Of a DNA stretch of 7,262 nucleotides, positions 1-5,752 are shown in pieces (position 1 is the stretch's first letter; each line of letters begins with the position of its first letter). A program made the position numbers and the translations under genes. The stretch is taken from the NCBI GenBank assembly GCA_946480015.1, contig CAMLIL010000158.1, positions 1-7,262 of the forward strand, written 5' to 3'. This DNA is from an uncultured Oxalobacteraceae bacterium (lineage in GTDB: Bacteria; Pseudomonadota; Gammaproteobacteria; Burkholderiales; Burkholderiaceae). A model generated the notes under the pieces. That model made no database searches and was not told the origin of the DNA. It saw only the letters and a list, made by a program, of their open reading frames with translations.

Positions 1-383
1 CGGGCGGCTCGAACCTGATCCGCGTGGCGCCGGGCAAGGAAGGCGACATCTGGGTGCCGCTCAACGGCGGCGGTCTGGCGCGCTCGACCAACTCGGGCAC
101 CTCGTTCGCCACCATTGCCGGCGTGACCGACTGCGCCGCGGTCGGTTTCGGCAAGGCCGACGTCAACGCCACCTACCCGACCGTGTTCATCTGGGGGACG
201 GTGAACGGCGTGCGCGGCCTGTTCCGCTCGACCAATACCGGCGCGAGCTGGGTGCGCGTGAATGACGACATGCATGCATACGGCGGCCCGGGCAACGGCA
301 ACTTCGTGGTCGGCGACATGAACACCTTCGGCGTGGTGTATATGAGCACCGCAGGCCGCGGCATCGTGGTCGGCAAGCCTTAA
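1..383 (+). CDS. GH74 xyloglucanase-like protein, C-terminal part (5' end outside window)
   Basis: The reading frame is open from the left edge (first full codon at base 3) to TAA at 381-383, giving 126 visible residues. Apart from five substitutions (D/N, F/Y, N/G, M/T, A/E) they match the last 126 residues of the complete GH74 protein encoded at 815-2944. Two Asp-box-like repeats of the beta-propeller type are visible (STNSGTSF and STNTGASW), followed by the closing strand ending GRGIVVGKP. GH74 enzymes are two-propeller endo-xyloglucanases or oligoxyloglucan reducing-end-specific cellobiohydrolases. By analogy with its neighbour this one should be about 700 residues and secreted, but its signal peptide and catalytic aspartates lie outside the window. 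It is followed by its own terminator, so it is probably the last gene of its transcript. The family call is firm through identity to the full copy. Whether the upstream part is intact cannot be seen. Confidence 0.9.
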   Translation, partial: GGSNLIRVAPGKEGDIWVPLNGGGLARSTNSGTSFATIAGVTDCAAVGFGKADVNATYPTVFIWGTVNGVRGLFRSTNTGASWVRVNDDMHAYGGPGNGNFVVGDMNTFGVVYMSTAGRGIVVGKP

Positions 384-403
384 CTGTATTGCGCCAGTCC
401 CAG

Positions 404-439
404 GCAGTGCACCCGCGCAGGCGGGGCACTGCTTTTTTT
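404..439 (+). terminator. Intrinsic terminator after the first GH74 gene
   Basis: The left arm GCAGTGCACCCGC (404-416) pairs with the right arm GCGGGGCACTGC (421-432), with one bulged A and a four-base loop. Seven T residues follow directly (433-439). It lies 20 bases after the stop codon. A near-identical hairpin with a different loop follows the second GH74 gene. Confidence 0.93.
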
Positions 440-495
440 CGTCCTCGCGCTGGGCATTTGGACGATTTCGTTGTGACGTTCGGTGATTTTCGCAA

Positions 496-524
496 TTGTC
501 CCGCCCGCCAGACACTCGCAGAAT
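496..524 (+). promoter_or_regulatory. Weak candidate sigma70 promoter for leader and GH74 gene
   Basis: TTGTCC at 496-501 is followed after 17 bases by CAGAAT at 519-524. Each hexamer matches four of six consensus positions. Transcription would start near 531, upstream of the small ORF at 586 and about 285 bases before the GH74 start codon. The match is modest, and other placements in this region are possible. Confidence 0.25.
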
Positions 525-585
525 AAATACAGAGTCCAAACAAACAGGACCGATCATAAGGACGACTATCGGTGGGAGGCAAGAC

Positions 586-660
586 ATGGTGATCAGATTC
601 GCAAGCATTGCATCGTCCCGTCGCCGCAGCGCCACTCCTCGCCATTTCCCGCCGCGCTAA
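586..660 (+). CDS. Candidate 24-residue leader peptide ORF
   Basis: ATG at 586 is preceded by GGGAGG (574-579) with a six-base spacer, a well-formed translation start. The frame runs 24 codons to TAA at 658-660. The peptide begins MVIRFASIAS and is then rich in arginine, serine and proline, with no recognisable family or membrane segment. It lies in the likely 5' leader of the GH74 gene, 155 bases before its start codon. It could be a regulatory leader peptide or a small protein, or a chance ORF in a G+C-rich leader. The only support is the Shine-Dalgarno and its spacing. Confidence 0.25.
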   Translation: MVIRFASIASSRRRSATPRHFPPR

Positions 661-814
661 GCGTCCCGCCTCACGACTTCACCACAATCCGGATTGACTC
701 GCGCGCCCCCGCAGGTGGCGGAATTCGCACACCCATTCGCTTGAAAGGAGGCACGCACCGCCCGGCAGTACCTGTTTAACAGCCTCAAAAAGAAAACCAT
801 CTGGAGACAAAAAA

Positions 815-2944
815 ATGAAAATATTCAAATCAATGCCGGTGCTGGCCGCGGTGCTGGCCTTTGCCGCCAGCAGTGCAGGCGCGTACACGTGGGACAACGT
901 GGCCATCGGCGGTGGCGGCTTCGTATCGGGCATCATCCCGAGCAAGACGGAGCAGGGCATGGTGTACGCCCGTACCGACGTGGGCGGCGCCTACCGCTGG
1001 GACAAAACGGCCCTCAAGTGGAAGCCCATGCTGGACTGGGTATCGGAAAATGAAACCGGCTACCTCGGCGTCGACTCGCTCGCCGTCGATCCCAAGAACG
1101 CGGCCAAGGTCTACATGCTGGCCGGGATCTCCTACTTCAACGGCGGCAAGACCGTGATCCTGCGCTCCAGCGACTACGGCCAGACCTACGCCATCACCGA
1201 CGTCACCGCCCAGTTCAAAACCCACGGCAACGGCATGGGACGCCAGAACGGCGAACGGCTGGTCGTCGATCCCGGCACCTCGAGCACCCTGTACGTCGGC
1301 ACCCGCTACAACGGTCTGTTCAAGAGTACCGATTCGGGCGCCACCTGGAACCGCATGAATTCCCTCAACGTGACCACCACGCCGAACGAAGCGGGCATCA
1401 GTTTCGTGCTGCCCGATCCGCACAGCCTGTGGAACGGCGTGGCCCAGCGCATCCTGGTGGGCGTGTCGCGTTACGGCACGGTCGGCACCAATCTGTACGT
1501 GACCAACAATGCCGGCGCCAGCTTCACCGCGGTGAGCGGTTCGCCATCGGGCCTGATGCCGCAACGTGCCGTCTACGACGGTGCCGGCAACATGTTCATC
1601 ACCTACGGGAACGGCGCCGGACCGCACGGCAGCTCGACCCAGCCGGAGCCGATGGACCAGGGCCAGATCTGGAAGTACAGCGTGGGCAGCGGCGCCATGG
1701 CCAACGTCACGCCGGCCGGCATCAACCGCGCCTTCAGCGGCATCAGCGTGGCGAACGGCAATTCGCAGCGCCTGGTCGCCTCGACCATCAACACCTATAT
1801 GCAGCAGGGCACCGCATGGGGCGACCACATTTTCATCTCGACCAACGGCGGGGCCAGCTGGACCGACGTGATCTCGCGCGGCTATGCCATGGATACGGGC
1901 GGGGTGTCGTGGATCTCGACCGAGAGCATCCACTGGGCCGGATCGGTGGAGTTCGATCCCTTCGACAGCAAGTCGGTATGGGTCACCTCCGGTAACGGCA
2001 TCTTCAAGACGTCCAACATCGACGCCACCACCACCACCTGGCGCTTCGACGTCAAGGGGCTGGAAGAGACGGTGCCGCTCAATTTCGTGAGCGTGCCGGG
2101 CGGTCCCGTGGTCTCGGTGATCGGCGACTACGACGGCTTCCGCCATTCGAACGTGGCGTCCTACGCACCGATCCATACGCCGCGCATGGGCACCACCACC
2201 GGCCTGGCGCATGCGGTGGGCAACAACGGCGCGATGGTGCGCGTGGGTAACGGGTCGATGTACTACACCTGGGACGGCGGCAACAGCTGGACCAAGAGCA
2301 CCACCATGAACGGCGCCTTCGGCCAGGTGGCCCTGTCGCCCAATGGCGGCACCTTGCTGCACAGCCCGCAGGGTTCGACCACCAGCTACCGCTCGTGGAA
2401 TATGGGCGGCAGCTGGAGCCCCATCAGCGGCCTGACGACCGCCGACCTGCGCATCGTCGGCGATACCGTCAACTCGAACAAGTTCTACGCCTATGACAAC
2501 GGCACGATGAGGGTCAGCACCGACGGCGGCGTGTCGTTCCAGGCGGGCGGCACGATGGCGTCGGGCGGCTCGAACCTGATCCGCGTGGCGCCGGGCAAGG
2601 AAGGCGACATCTGGGTGCCGCTCAACGGCGGCGGTCTGGCGCGCTCGACCAACTCGGGCACCTCGTTCGCCACCATTGCCGGCGTGACCAACTGCGCCGC
2701 GGTCGGCTTCGGCAAGGCCGACGTCAACGCCACCTATCCGACGGTGTACATCTGGGGTACCGTGGGCGGCGTGCGCGGCCTGTTCCGTTCCACCAATACC
2801 GGCGCAAGCTGGGTGCGCGTGAACGACGACACGCACGAATACGGCGGCCCGGGCAACGGCAACTTCGTGGTCGGCGACATGAACACCTTCGGCGTGGTGT
2901 ATATGAGCACCGCAGGCCGCGGCATCGTGGTCGGCAAGCCTTAA
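815..2944 (+). CDS. Secreted GH74 xyloglucanase-like glycoside hydrolase (complete)
   Basis: This 709-residue protein should cleave the beta-1,4-glucan backbone of xyloglucan outside the cytoplasm. Residues 1-23 form a Sec signal peptide (MKIFKS n-region, hydrophobic core, AGA before Tyr24). The mature start, YTWDNVAIGGGG, and the following ARTDVGGAYRWD are GH74 hallmarks. By alignment from memory with characterised GH74 enzymes, Asp55 (ARTD) is the catalytic base and Asp438 (VIGDYDG) the general acid, so both are present. Asp-box-like repeats of the two seven-bladed propellers occur near residues 118, 171, 230, 342, 485, 568, 611 and 659. Length fits a single catalytic domain with no carbohydrate-binding module. 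The start is set by GGAG at 803-806, eight bases before the ATG. The C-terminus nearly duplicates the upstream partial gene. Endo- or reducing-end-specific action cannot be decided from sequence alone. Confidence 0.93.
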   Translation: MKIFKSMPVLAAVLAFAASSAGAYTWDNVAIGGGGFVSGIIPSKTEQGMVYARTDVGGAYRWDKTALKWKPMLDWVSENETGYLGVDSLAVDPKNAAKVYMLAGISYFNGGKTVILRSSDYGQTYAITDVTAQFKTHGNGMGRQNGERLVVDPGTSSTLYVGTRYNGLFKSTDSGATWNRMNSLNVTTTPNEAGISFVLPDPHSLWNGVAQRILVGVSRYGTVGTNLYVTNNAGASFTAVSGSPSGLMPQRAVYDGAGNMFITYGNGAGPHGSSTQPEPMDQGQIWKYSVGSGAMANVTPAGINRAFSGISVANGNSQRLVASTINTYMQQGTAWGDHIFISTNGGASWTDVISRGYAMDTGGVSWISTESIHWAGSVEFDPFDSKSVWVTSGNGIFKTSNIDATTTTWRFDVKGLEETVPLNFVSVPGGPVVSVIGDYDGFRHSNVASYAPIHTPRMGTTTGLAHAVGNNGAMVRVGNGSMYYTWDGGNSWTKSTTMNGAFGQVALSPNGGTLLHSPQGSTTSYRSWNMGGSWSPISGLTTADLRIVGDTVNSNKFYAYDNGTMRVSTDGGVSFQAGGTMASGGSNLIRVAPGKEGDIWVPLNGGGLARSTNSGTSFATIAGVTNCAAVGFGKADVNATYPTVYIWGTVGGVRGLFRSTNTGASWVRVNDDTHEYGGPGNGNFVVGDMNTFGVVYMSTAGRGIVVGKP

Positions 2945-3018
2945 CGCAAGGTCCGGAGCCGTTCCTGGCAGTGCACCCGCGAAGAGCGGGGCACTGCTTT
3001 TTTTCCGTCGTCCTCGCG
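2562..3018 (+). repeat. Second copy of the duplicated GH74 3' end and terminator (other copy at 1-449)
   Basis: Bases 1-384 align without gaps to 2562-2945 (offset 2561) with 16 mismatches by hand count, all between 129 and 277. The flanks of 128 bases before and 107 bases after are identical. Beyond the stop codon the spacers diverge (about 20 bases), then the terminator stems, the T-run and a GTCCTCGCG (441-449 and 3010-3018) are shared again. This is a tandem gene duplication that included the terminator. The repeat is truncated by the left edge of the window. Confidence 0.9.
2968..3004 (+). terminator. Intrinsic terminator after the second GH74 gene
   Basis: The left arm GCAGTGCACCCGC (2968-2980) and right arm GCGGGGCACTGC (2986-2997) enclose the loop GAAGA, followed by seven T residues (2998-3004). 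The stems are identical to those of the terminator at 404-439 and only the loop differs. On the minus strand no T-run follows the hairpin, so it should not stop transcription arriving from the convergent glucarate dehydratase gene. Confidence 0.93.
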
Positions 3019-3039
3019 AACGCGGGGGGCGACAGAATA

Positions 3040-4431
3040 TCAGCGGCGTCCGAAACTCGGACGTTTGGGCGAATAGGTCCAGCCGGGCACCAGATAGCGC
3101 ATCGCCATGGCGTCGTCGCGTGCGGTGGTGGCGACCTTCCGGTACAGCGCATTAGCCTGCATGATGCGGTCCATGTCCGGCTCGATGCCCAGGCCGGGCG
3201 CCTGCGGCACTTTGACTTCGCCGCCGACGATTTGCAGCGGTTCCCTGGTCAGGCGCTCCTGGCCTTCCTGCCAGATCCAGTGCGTATCGATGGCCGTGAT
3301 GCGCCCCGGCGCGGCAGCGGCGGCATGGGTGAACATGGCAAGCGAGACGTCGAAGTGGTTGTTCGAATGCGAACCCCAGGTCATGCCCCATTCGTGGCAC
3401 AGCTGCGCCAGGCGCACCGAGCCCTGCATGGTCCAGAAATGCGGATCGGCCAGCGGAATGTCGACCGCGCCGAGCAGGTGCGAATGGGCCATCTGGCGCC
3501 AGTCGGTGGCAATCATATTGGTCGCGGTTGGAATCCCGGTGGCGCGGCGGAATTCGGCCATGGTCTCGCGGCCCGAGTAACCGTTCTCCGGTCCGCACGG
3601 GTCTTCCGCGTAGGCCAGCACGTGGCCCTGGCCACGGCAGAGCGCGATCGCTTCGTCCAGGCCCCAGGCGCCGTTCGGGTCGAGCGTCACGCGCGAATCC
3701 GGAAACCGGCGCTTGATGCCGGCCACCGCCTCCATTTCATCGGCGCCATCCATCACGCCGCCCTTGAGCTTGAAGTCGCGGAAACCGTACCTGGCGACCG
3801 CCGCTTCGGCCAGCGTCACGATGGAAGCGGCGCTCATGGCCTGCTCGTGGCGCAGGTGATACCAGCCGTCCTTCGGGCCGCTGCCGGACAGATAATCCAG
3901 ATCGGTCCTGGCGCGCTCGCCAATATAAAACAGGTAAGCGAGCATGGGCACGCTGTCGCGCTGCTGGCCGGCGCCCAGCAGTTCGCACACCGGCACGCCG
4001 AGGTGCTGGCCGAGCAGGTCGAGCAGGGCCGCTTCCACCGCCGTGACCACGTTATCGAGGCGCAGATTGATTTCGTGCGGCTGCAGCAGCACGGCCGCTT
4101 CGGCCGCATCCGACACCTGATGGCGCATGCCGGCCGCTCCTGTGCCAGCGATCCCTTCGCGCACGCGGTTCAGCGTACGGTTGAAGCGCCCCAGCTCGGA
4201 GCCGAGCACCAGCGGAACGGCATTCTCCAGCGCCCGCAAAATGCCCGCGCCACCCGGCACTTCGCCGATGCCGGTATGGCCGGCACTGTCCTCAAGCAGG
4301 ACCAGATTGCGGGTGAAGTAGGGCGCGTGCGCGCCGCACAGATTGAGCAGCATGCTGTCGCGCCCGGCCACCGGGATCACCCGCATGCTGGTCACGACCG
4401 GGCTGGCCGATCCTTGTGTTGCTGTTGCCAT
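3040..4431 (-). CDS. gudD: D-glucarate dehydratase (enolase superfamily)
   Basis: This cytoplasmic enzyme (EC 4.2.1.40) dehydrates D-glucarate to 5-dehydro-4-deoxy-D-glucarate. The 463 residues align along the whole length with E. coli GudD (446 residues), recalled from memory, with a constant offset of 16. The known active-site residues are all present: Lys221 and Lys223 of the KxK motif (DFKLKGG), metal ligands Asp251 (LDPNGAW), Glu282 and Asn305 (TATNM), and the Asp329/His355 dyad ([16 protein letters not shown]). The N-terminal capping region carries the typical [13 protein letters not shown] and [11 protein letters not shown] (4438-4442) lies six bases before the ATG and supports this start. 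The gene diverges from the esterase/GH115 operon and converges on GH74. An alpha-glucuronidase next door suggests its glucarate comes from xylan glucuronic acid after oxidation by a uronate dehydrogenase, which is inference. The GudX-like paralogue class is the main alternative. Confidence 0.95.
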   Translation of the reverse strand: MATATQGSASPVVTSMRVIPVAGRDSMLLNLCGAHAPYFTRNLVLLEDSAGHTGIGEVPGGAGILRALENAVPLVLGSELGRFNRTLNRVREGIAGTGAAGMRHQVSDAAEAAVLLQPHEINLRLDNVVTAVEAALLDLLGQHLGVPVCELLGAGQQRDSVPMLAYLFYIGERARTDLDYLSGSGPKDGWYHLRHEQAMSAASIVTLAEAAVARYGFRDFKLKGGVMDGADEMEAVAGIKRRFPDSRVTLDPNGAWGLDEAIALCRGQGHVLAYAEDPCGPENGYSGRETMAEFRRATGIPTATNMIATDWRQMAHSHLLGAVDIPLADPHFWTMQGSVRLAQLCHEWGMTWGSHSNNHFDVSLAMFTHAAAAAPGRITAIDTHWIWQEGQERLTREPLQIVGGEVKVPQAPGLGIEPDMDRIMQANALYRKVATTARDDAMAMRYLVPGWTYSPKRPSFGRR

Positions 4432-4447
4432 TCTTTATCCCTATAAT
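4419..4447 (+). promoter_or_regulatory. Sigma70-type promoter for the esterase/GH115 operon
   Basis: TTGCTG (4419-4424) and a perfect TATAAT (4442-4447) are separated by 17 bases. Transcription would begin near 4454, about 35 bases before the esterase start. The -35 part overlaps the first codons of the divergent gudD gene. No equally good minus-strand promoter for gudD was found. A TTCACA-N19-TATTAA pairing (4477-4472 and 4452-4447) would place the transcript start at the gudD Shine-Dalgarno and is doubtful. Confidence 0.6.
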
Positions 4448-4461
4448 TAATACCGCTACCA
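4448..4461. promoter_or_regulatory. Candidate LacI-family (XylR-like) operator
   Basis: On the minus strand this reads TGGTAGCGGTATTA. It agrees at 11 of 14 positions with the Xanthomonas XylR box TGGTAGCGCTAACA as remembered, including the central CG typical of LacI-family operators. It is an imperfect dyad, set inside a TTAAT/ATTAA inverted repeat (4447-4451 and 4461-4465). It directly follows the TATAAT box, covering the expected transcription start of the esterase operon, a classic position for repression. It also lies between the two divergent genes, so one regulator could control both. No regulator gene is in the window. Confidence 0.4.
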
Positions 4462-4474
4462 TTAAACGAAGTGT

Positions 4475-4480
4475 GAAGGA
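4475..4480 (+). promoter_or_regulatory. Shine-Dalgarno that decides the esterase start
   Basis: GAAGGA at 4475-4480 lies only three bases before the first in-frame ATG (4484) but nine before the second (4490). The second spacing is much closer to normal, so 4490 is preferred. An in-frame TAA at 4463 rules out starts further upstream. Confidence 0.55.
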
Positions 4481-4489
4481 TTTATGCCC

Positions 4490-5752
4490 ATGAGTCAACC
4501 TTTGCCAGCCACCGTCCTGAGCGCCATTCTGCTCGCCAGCCTGCCGTCAGCCCAGGCGCGCGAGGCCGCGCAGCCACCTCTGCATTGGCTGTCTTCTTGG
4601 GGAGCATCGCTGATGGTACCCGACGCCGCGAACGAATTGGCGGCCGACAGCTGGCGCGACGCCTCGCTGCGCCAGATCGTGCCCTTATCGGTCGGCGGAC
4701 AGCGCTTGCGGGTACGTATCAGCAACATCTTTGGTACCGCTCCCATGCGCATCGAACGGGCCAGCGTGGCGCTCGCTCTGGCGGCTGGAAACCCGGATCT
4801 GGATCCCGCTTCGGTGCGTGAGCTGTCCTTCGCCGGTCGGCGCGCCGTCACCATTCCGGCCGGGGCCGAATACTTCAGCGACCCGGTCGCGCTGGCGACC
4901 AGGGCCAGCGCCAATCTGGCGGTGACCCTGCACGCGCTCAATGGGCCGGCACGCCAGAGCAGCCATCCGGGCGCGCGCACCCACAGCTTTTTCGTCAAGG
5001 GCGACAAGGTCATGGACGCCGCCTGGAGCGAGGCCGGCAAGGTGACGCGCTGGTACCAGCTGGCCGACGTGGAGGTGGAGGCGCCGCGCACCGTGGGCGC
5101 GCTGGTGGCGCTGGGCGACTCGATCACCGATGGCTACGGCGTGCCGCCGGATAGCAACCAGCGCTGGACCGACGCACTGGTGCGGCGCATGGCCGAGGCC
5201 AAGGCGCCGCCGCTGGCGGTGATCAACGGCGGCATCGGCGGCGGGCGCATGCTCAAGGACGGGCTGGGACCGAACCTGATGGCGCGTTTCGGGCGCGAAG
5301 TGCTGGGCCGCAGCGGTGTGACGCATGCACTGGTGCTGATCGGCGTGAACGATCTCGGCGTCCAGCACCGCAACAAGGAGGACACGCCGGAAGCGCGCAA
5401 GGCACTGGTGGACGAGCTGATGGACGCGCACCGCCAGCTCGTCGAGCGCGCGCACGCACGCGGCATCTGCGTGATCGGCGCCACCGTCGCGCCCTACACC
5501 GGCAGCGACTATTACAACCCGGGGCCGCTGAACGACGCCGACCGCCAGGTATTAAATGACTGGATCCGCAGCGGCAAGGTGTTCGACGCCGTGGCCGATG
5601 TCGACGCGGCCCTGCGCGATCCCGCGCAGCCTGAGCGGCTCCAGGCCGTCTTCGATTCGGGCGACCACCTGCATCCGAACATGGAAGGCTACCGCCAGAT
5701 CGCCGCCGCGGTTCCGCTCGCGGCACTGCGCAGCTGCGCCTACCGCCGATGA
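4490..5752 (+). CDS. Secreted SGNH/GDSL-family esterase
   Basis: This 420-residue serine hydrolase belongs to the GDSL lipase/acylhydrolase superfamily and is predicted to be exported. Residues 1-23 resemble a Sec signal peptide (hydrophobic core, AQA before Arg24), although the n-region has no positive charge. Residues about 30-190 form a beta-rich N-terminal domain with HWLSSWGAS and LRVRISNIFGTAPMRI, typical of a bacterial subfamily of SGNH hydrolases. The catalytic domain follows: block I ALGDSITDG (Ser211), block II NGGIGGG (246-252), block III GVNDLG (Asn287) and block V SGDHLHPN (Asp392, His395). All four SGNH residues are therefore present. The gene overlaps GH115 by four bases (ATGA), which implies one transcript. 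In this setting deacylation of xylan or xyloglucan, for example acetyl removal, is likely, but no sequence feature fixes the substrate. ATG at 4484 would add two residues. Confidence 0.88.
   Translation: MSQPLPATVLSAILLASLPSAQAREAAQPPLHWLSSWGASLMVPDAANELAADSWRDASLRQIVPLSVGGQRLRVRISNIFGTAPMRIERASVALALAAGNPDLDPASVRELSFAGRRAVTIPAGAEYFSDPVALATRASANLAVTLHALNGPARQSSHPGARTHSFFVKGDKVMDAAWSEAGKVTRWYQLADVEVEAPRTVGALVALGDSITDGYGVPPDSNQRWTDALVRRMAEAKAPPLAVINGGIGGGRMLKDGLGPNLMARFGREVLGRSGVTHALVLIGVNDLGVQHRNKEDTPEARKALVDELMDAHRQLVERAHARGICVIGATVAPYTGSDYYNPGPLNDADRQVLNDWIRSGKVFDAVADVDAALRDPAQPERLQAVFDSGDHLHPNMEGYRQIAAAVPLAALRSCAYRR

Larger units (their letters stand above)
440..814. other. Non-coding region upstream of the second GH74 gene
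   Basis: This 375-base stretch has no recognisable protein gene. An open frame of 98 codons at 483-779 gives a composition-driven peptide with no recognisable family and is not accepted. Elements that can be pointed to are a weak sigma70-like pair at 496-524, a 24-codon ORF with a good Shine-Dalgarno at 586-660, an ACCGAT/ATCGGT inverted repeat (549-554 and 568-573), a TTGACT hexamer at 694-699 without a convincing -10 partner, an orphan AAAGGAGG at 744-751, and an odd-centred palindrome CTGTT-T-AACAG at 772-782. Starting after the first terminator, it most likely serves as promoter and leader of the second GH74 gene, which would then be transcribed separately from the first. Confidence 0.6.

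Noticed and set aside
187..645. A 152-codon minus-strand frame spanning the first GH74 end and its terminator
   Set aside because: Cys/Arg-rich antisense product crossing a strong terminator. A similar shadow appears opposite the second copy only because the DNA is duplicated.
483..779. A 98-codon plus-strand frame between the GH74 copies
   Set aside because: No good Shine-Dalgarno, no recognisable family, low-complexity basic/proline-rich composition. It is better explained as an untranslated leader.
830..2836. A 668-codon open frame on the minus strand opposite GH74
   Set aside because: It encodes a His/Ala/Arg/Gly-rich peptide without recognisable domains and mirrors the GH74 codons. Long antisense frames are expected in G+C-rich coding DNA.
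1..3018. A transposon or IS element as the cause of the GH74 duplication
   Set aside because: No transposase, terminal inverted repeats or target-site duplications are visible. Plain tandem duplication explains the data.
2971..4446. A 491-codon open frame on the plus strand opposite gudD, starting inside the terminator
   Set aside because: Its composition is antisense-like (His/Arg/Gln/Ala-rich) with no family resemblance. GudD on the other strand is complete, with all active-site residues.
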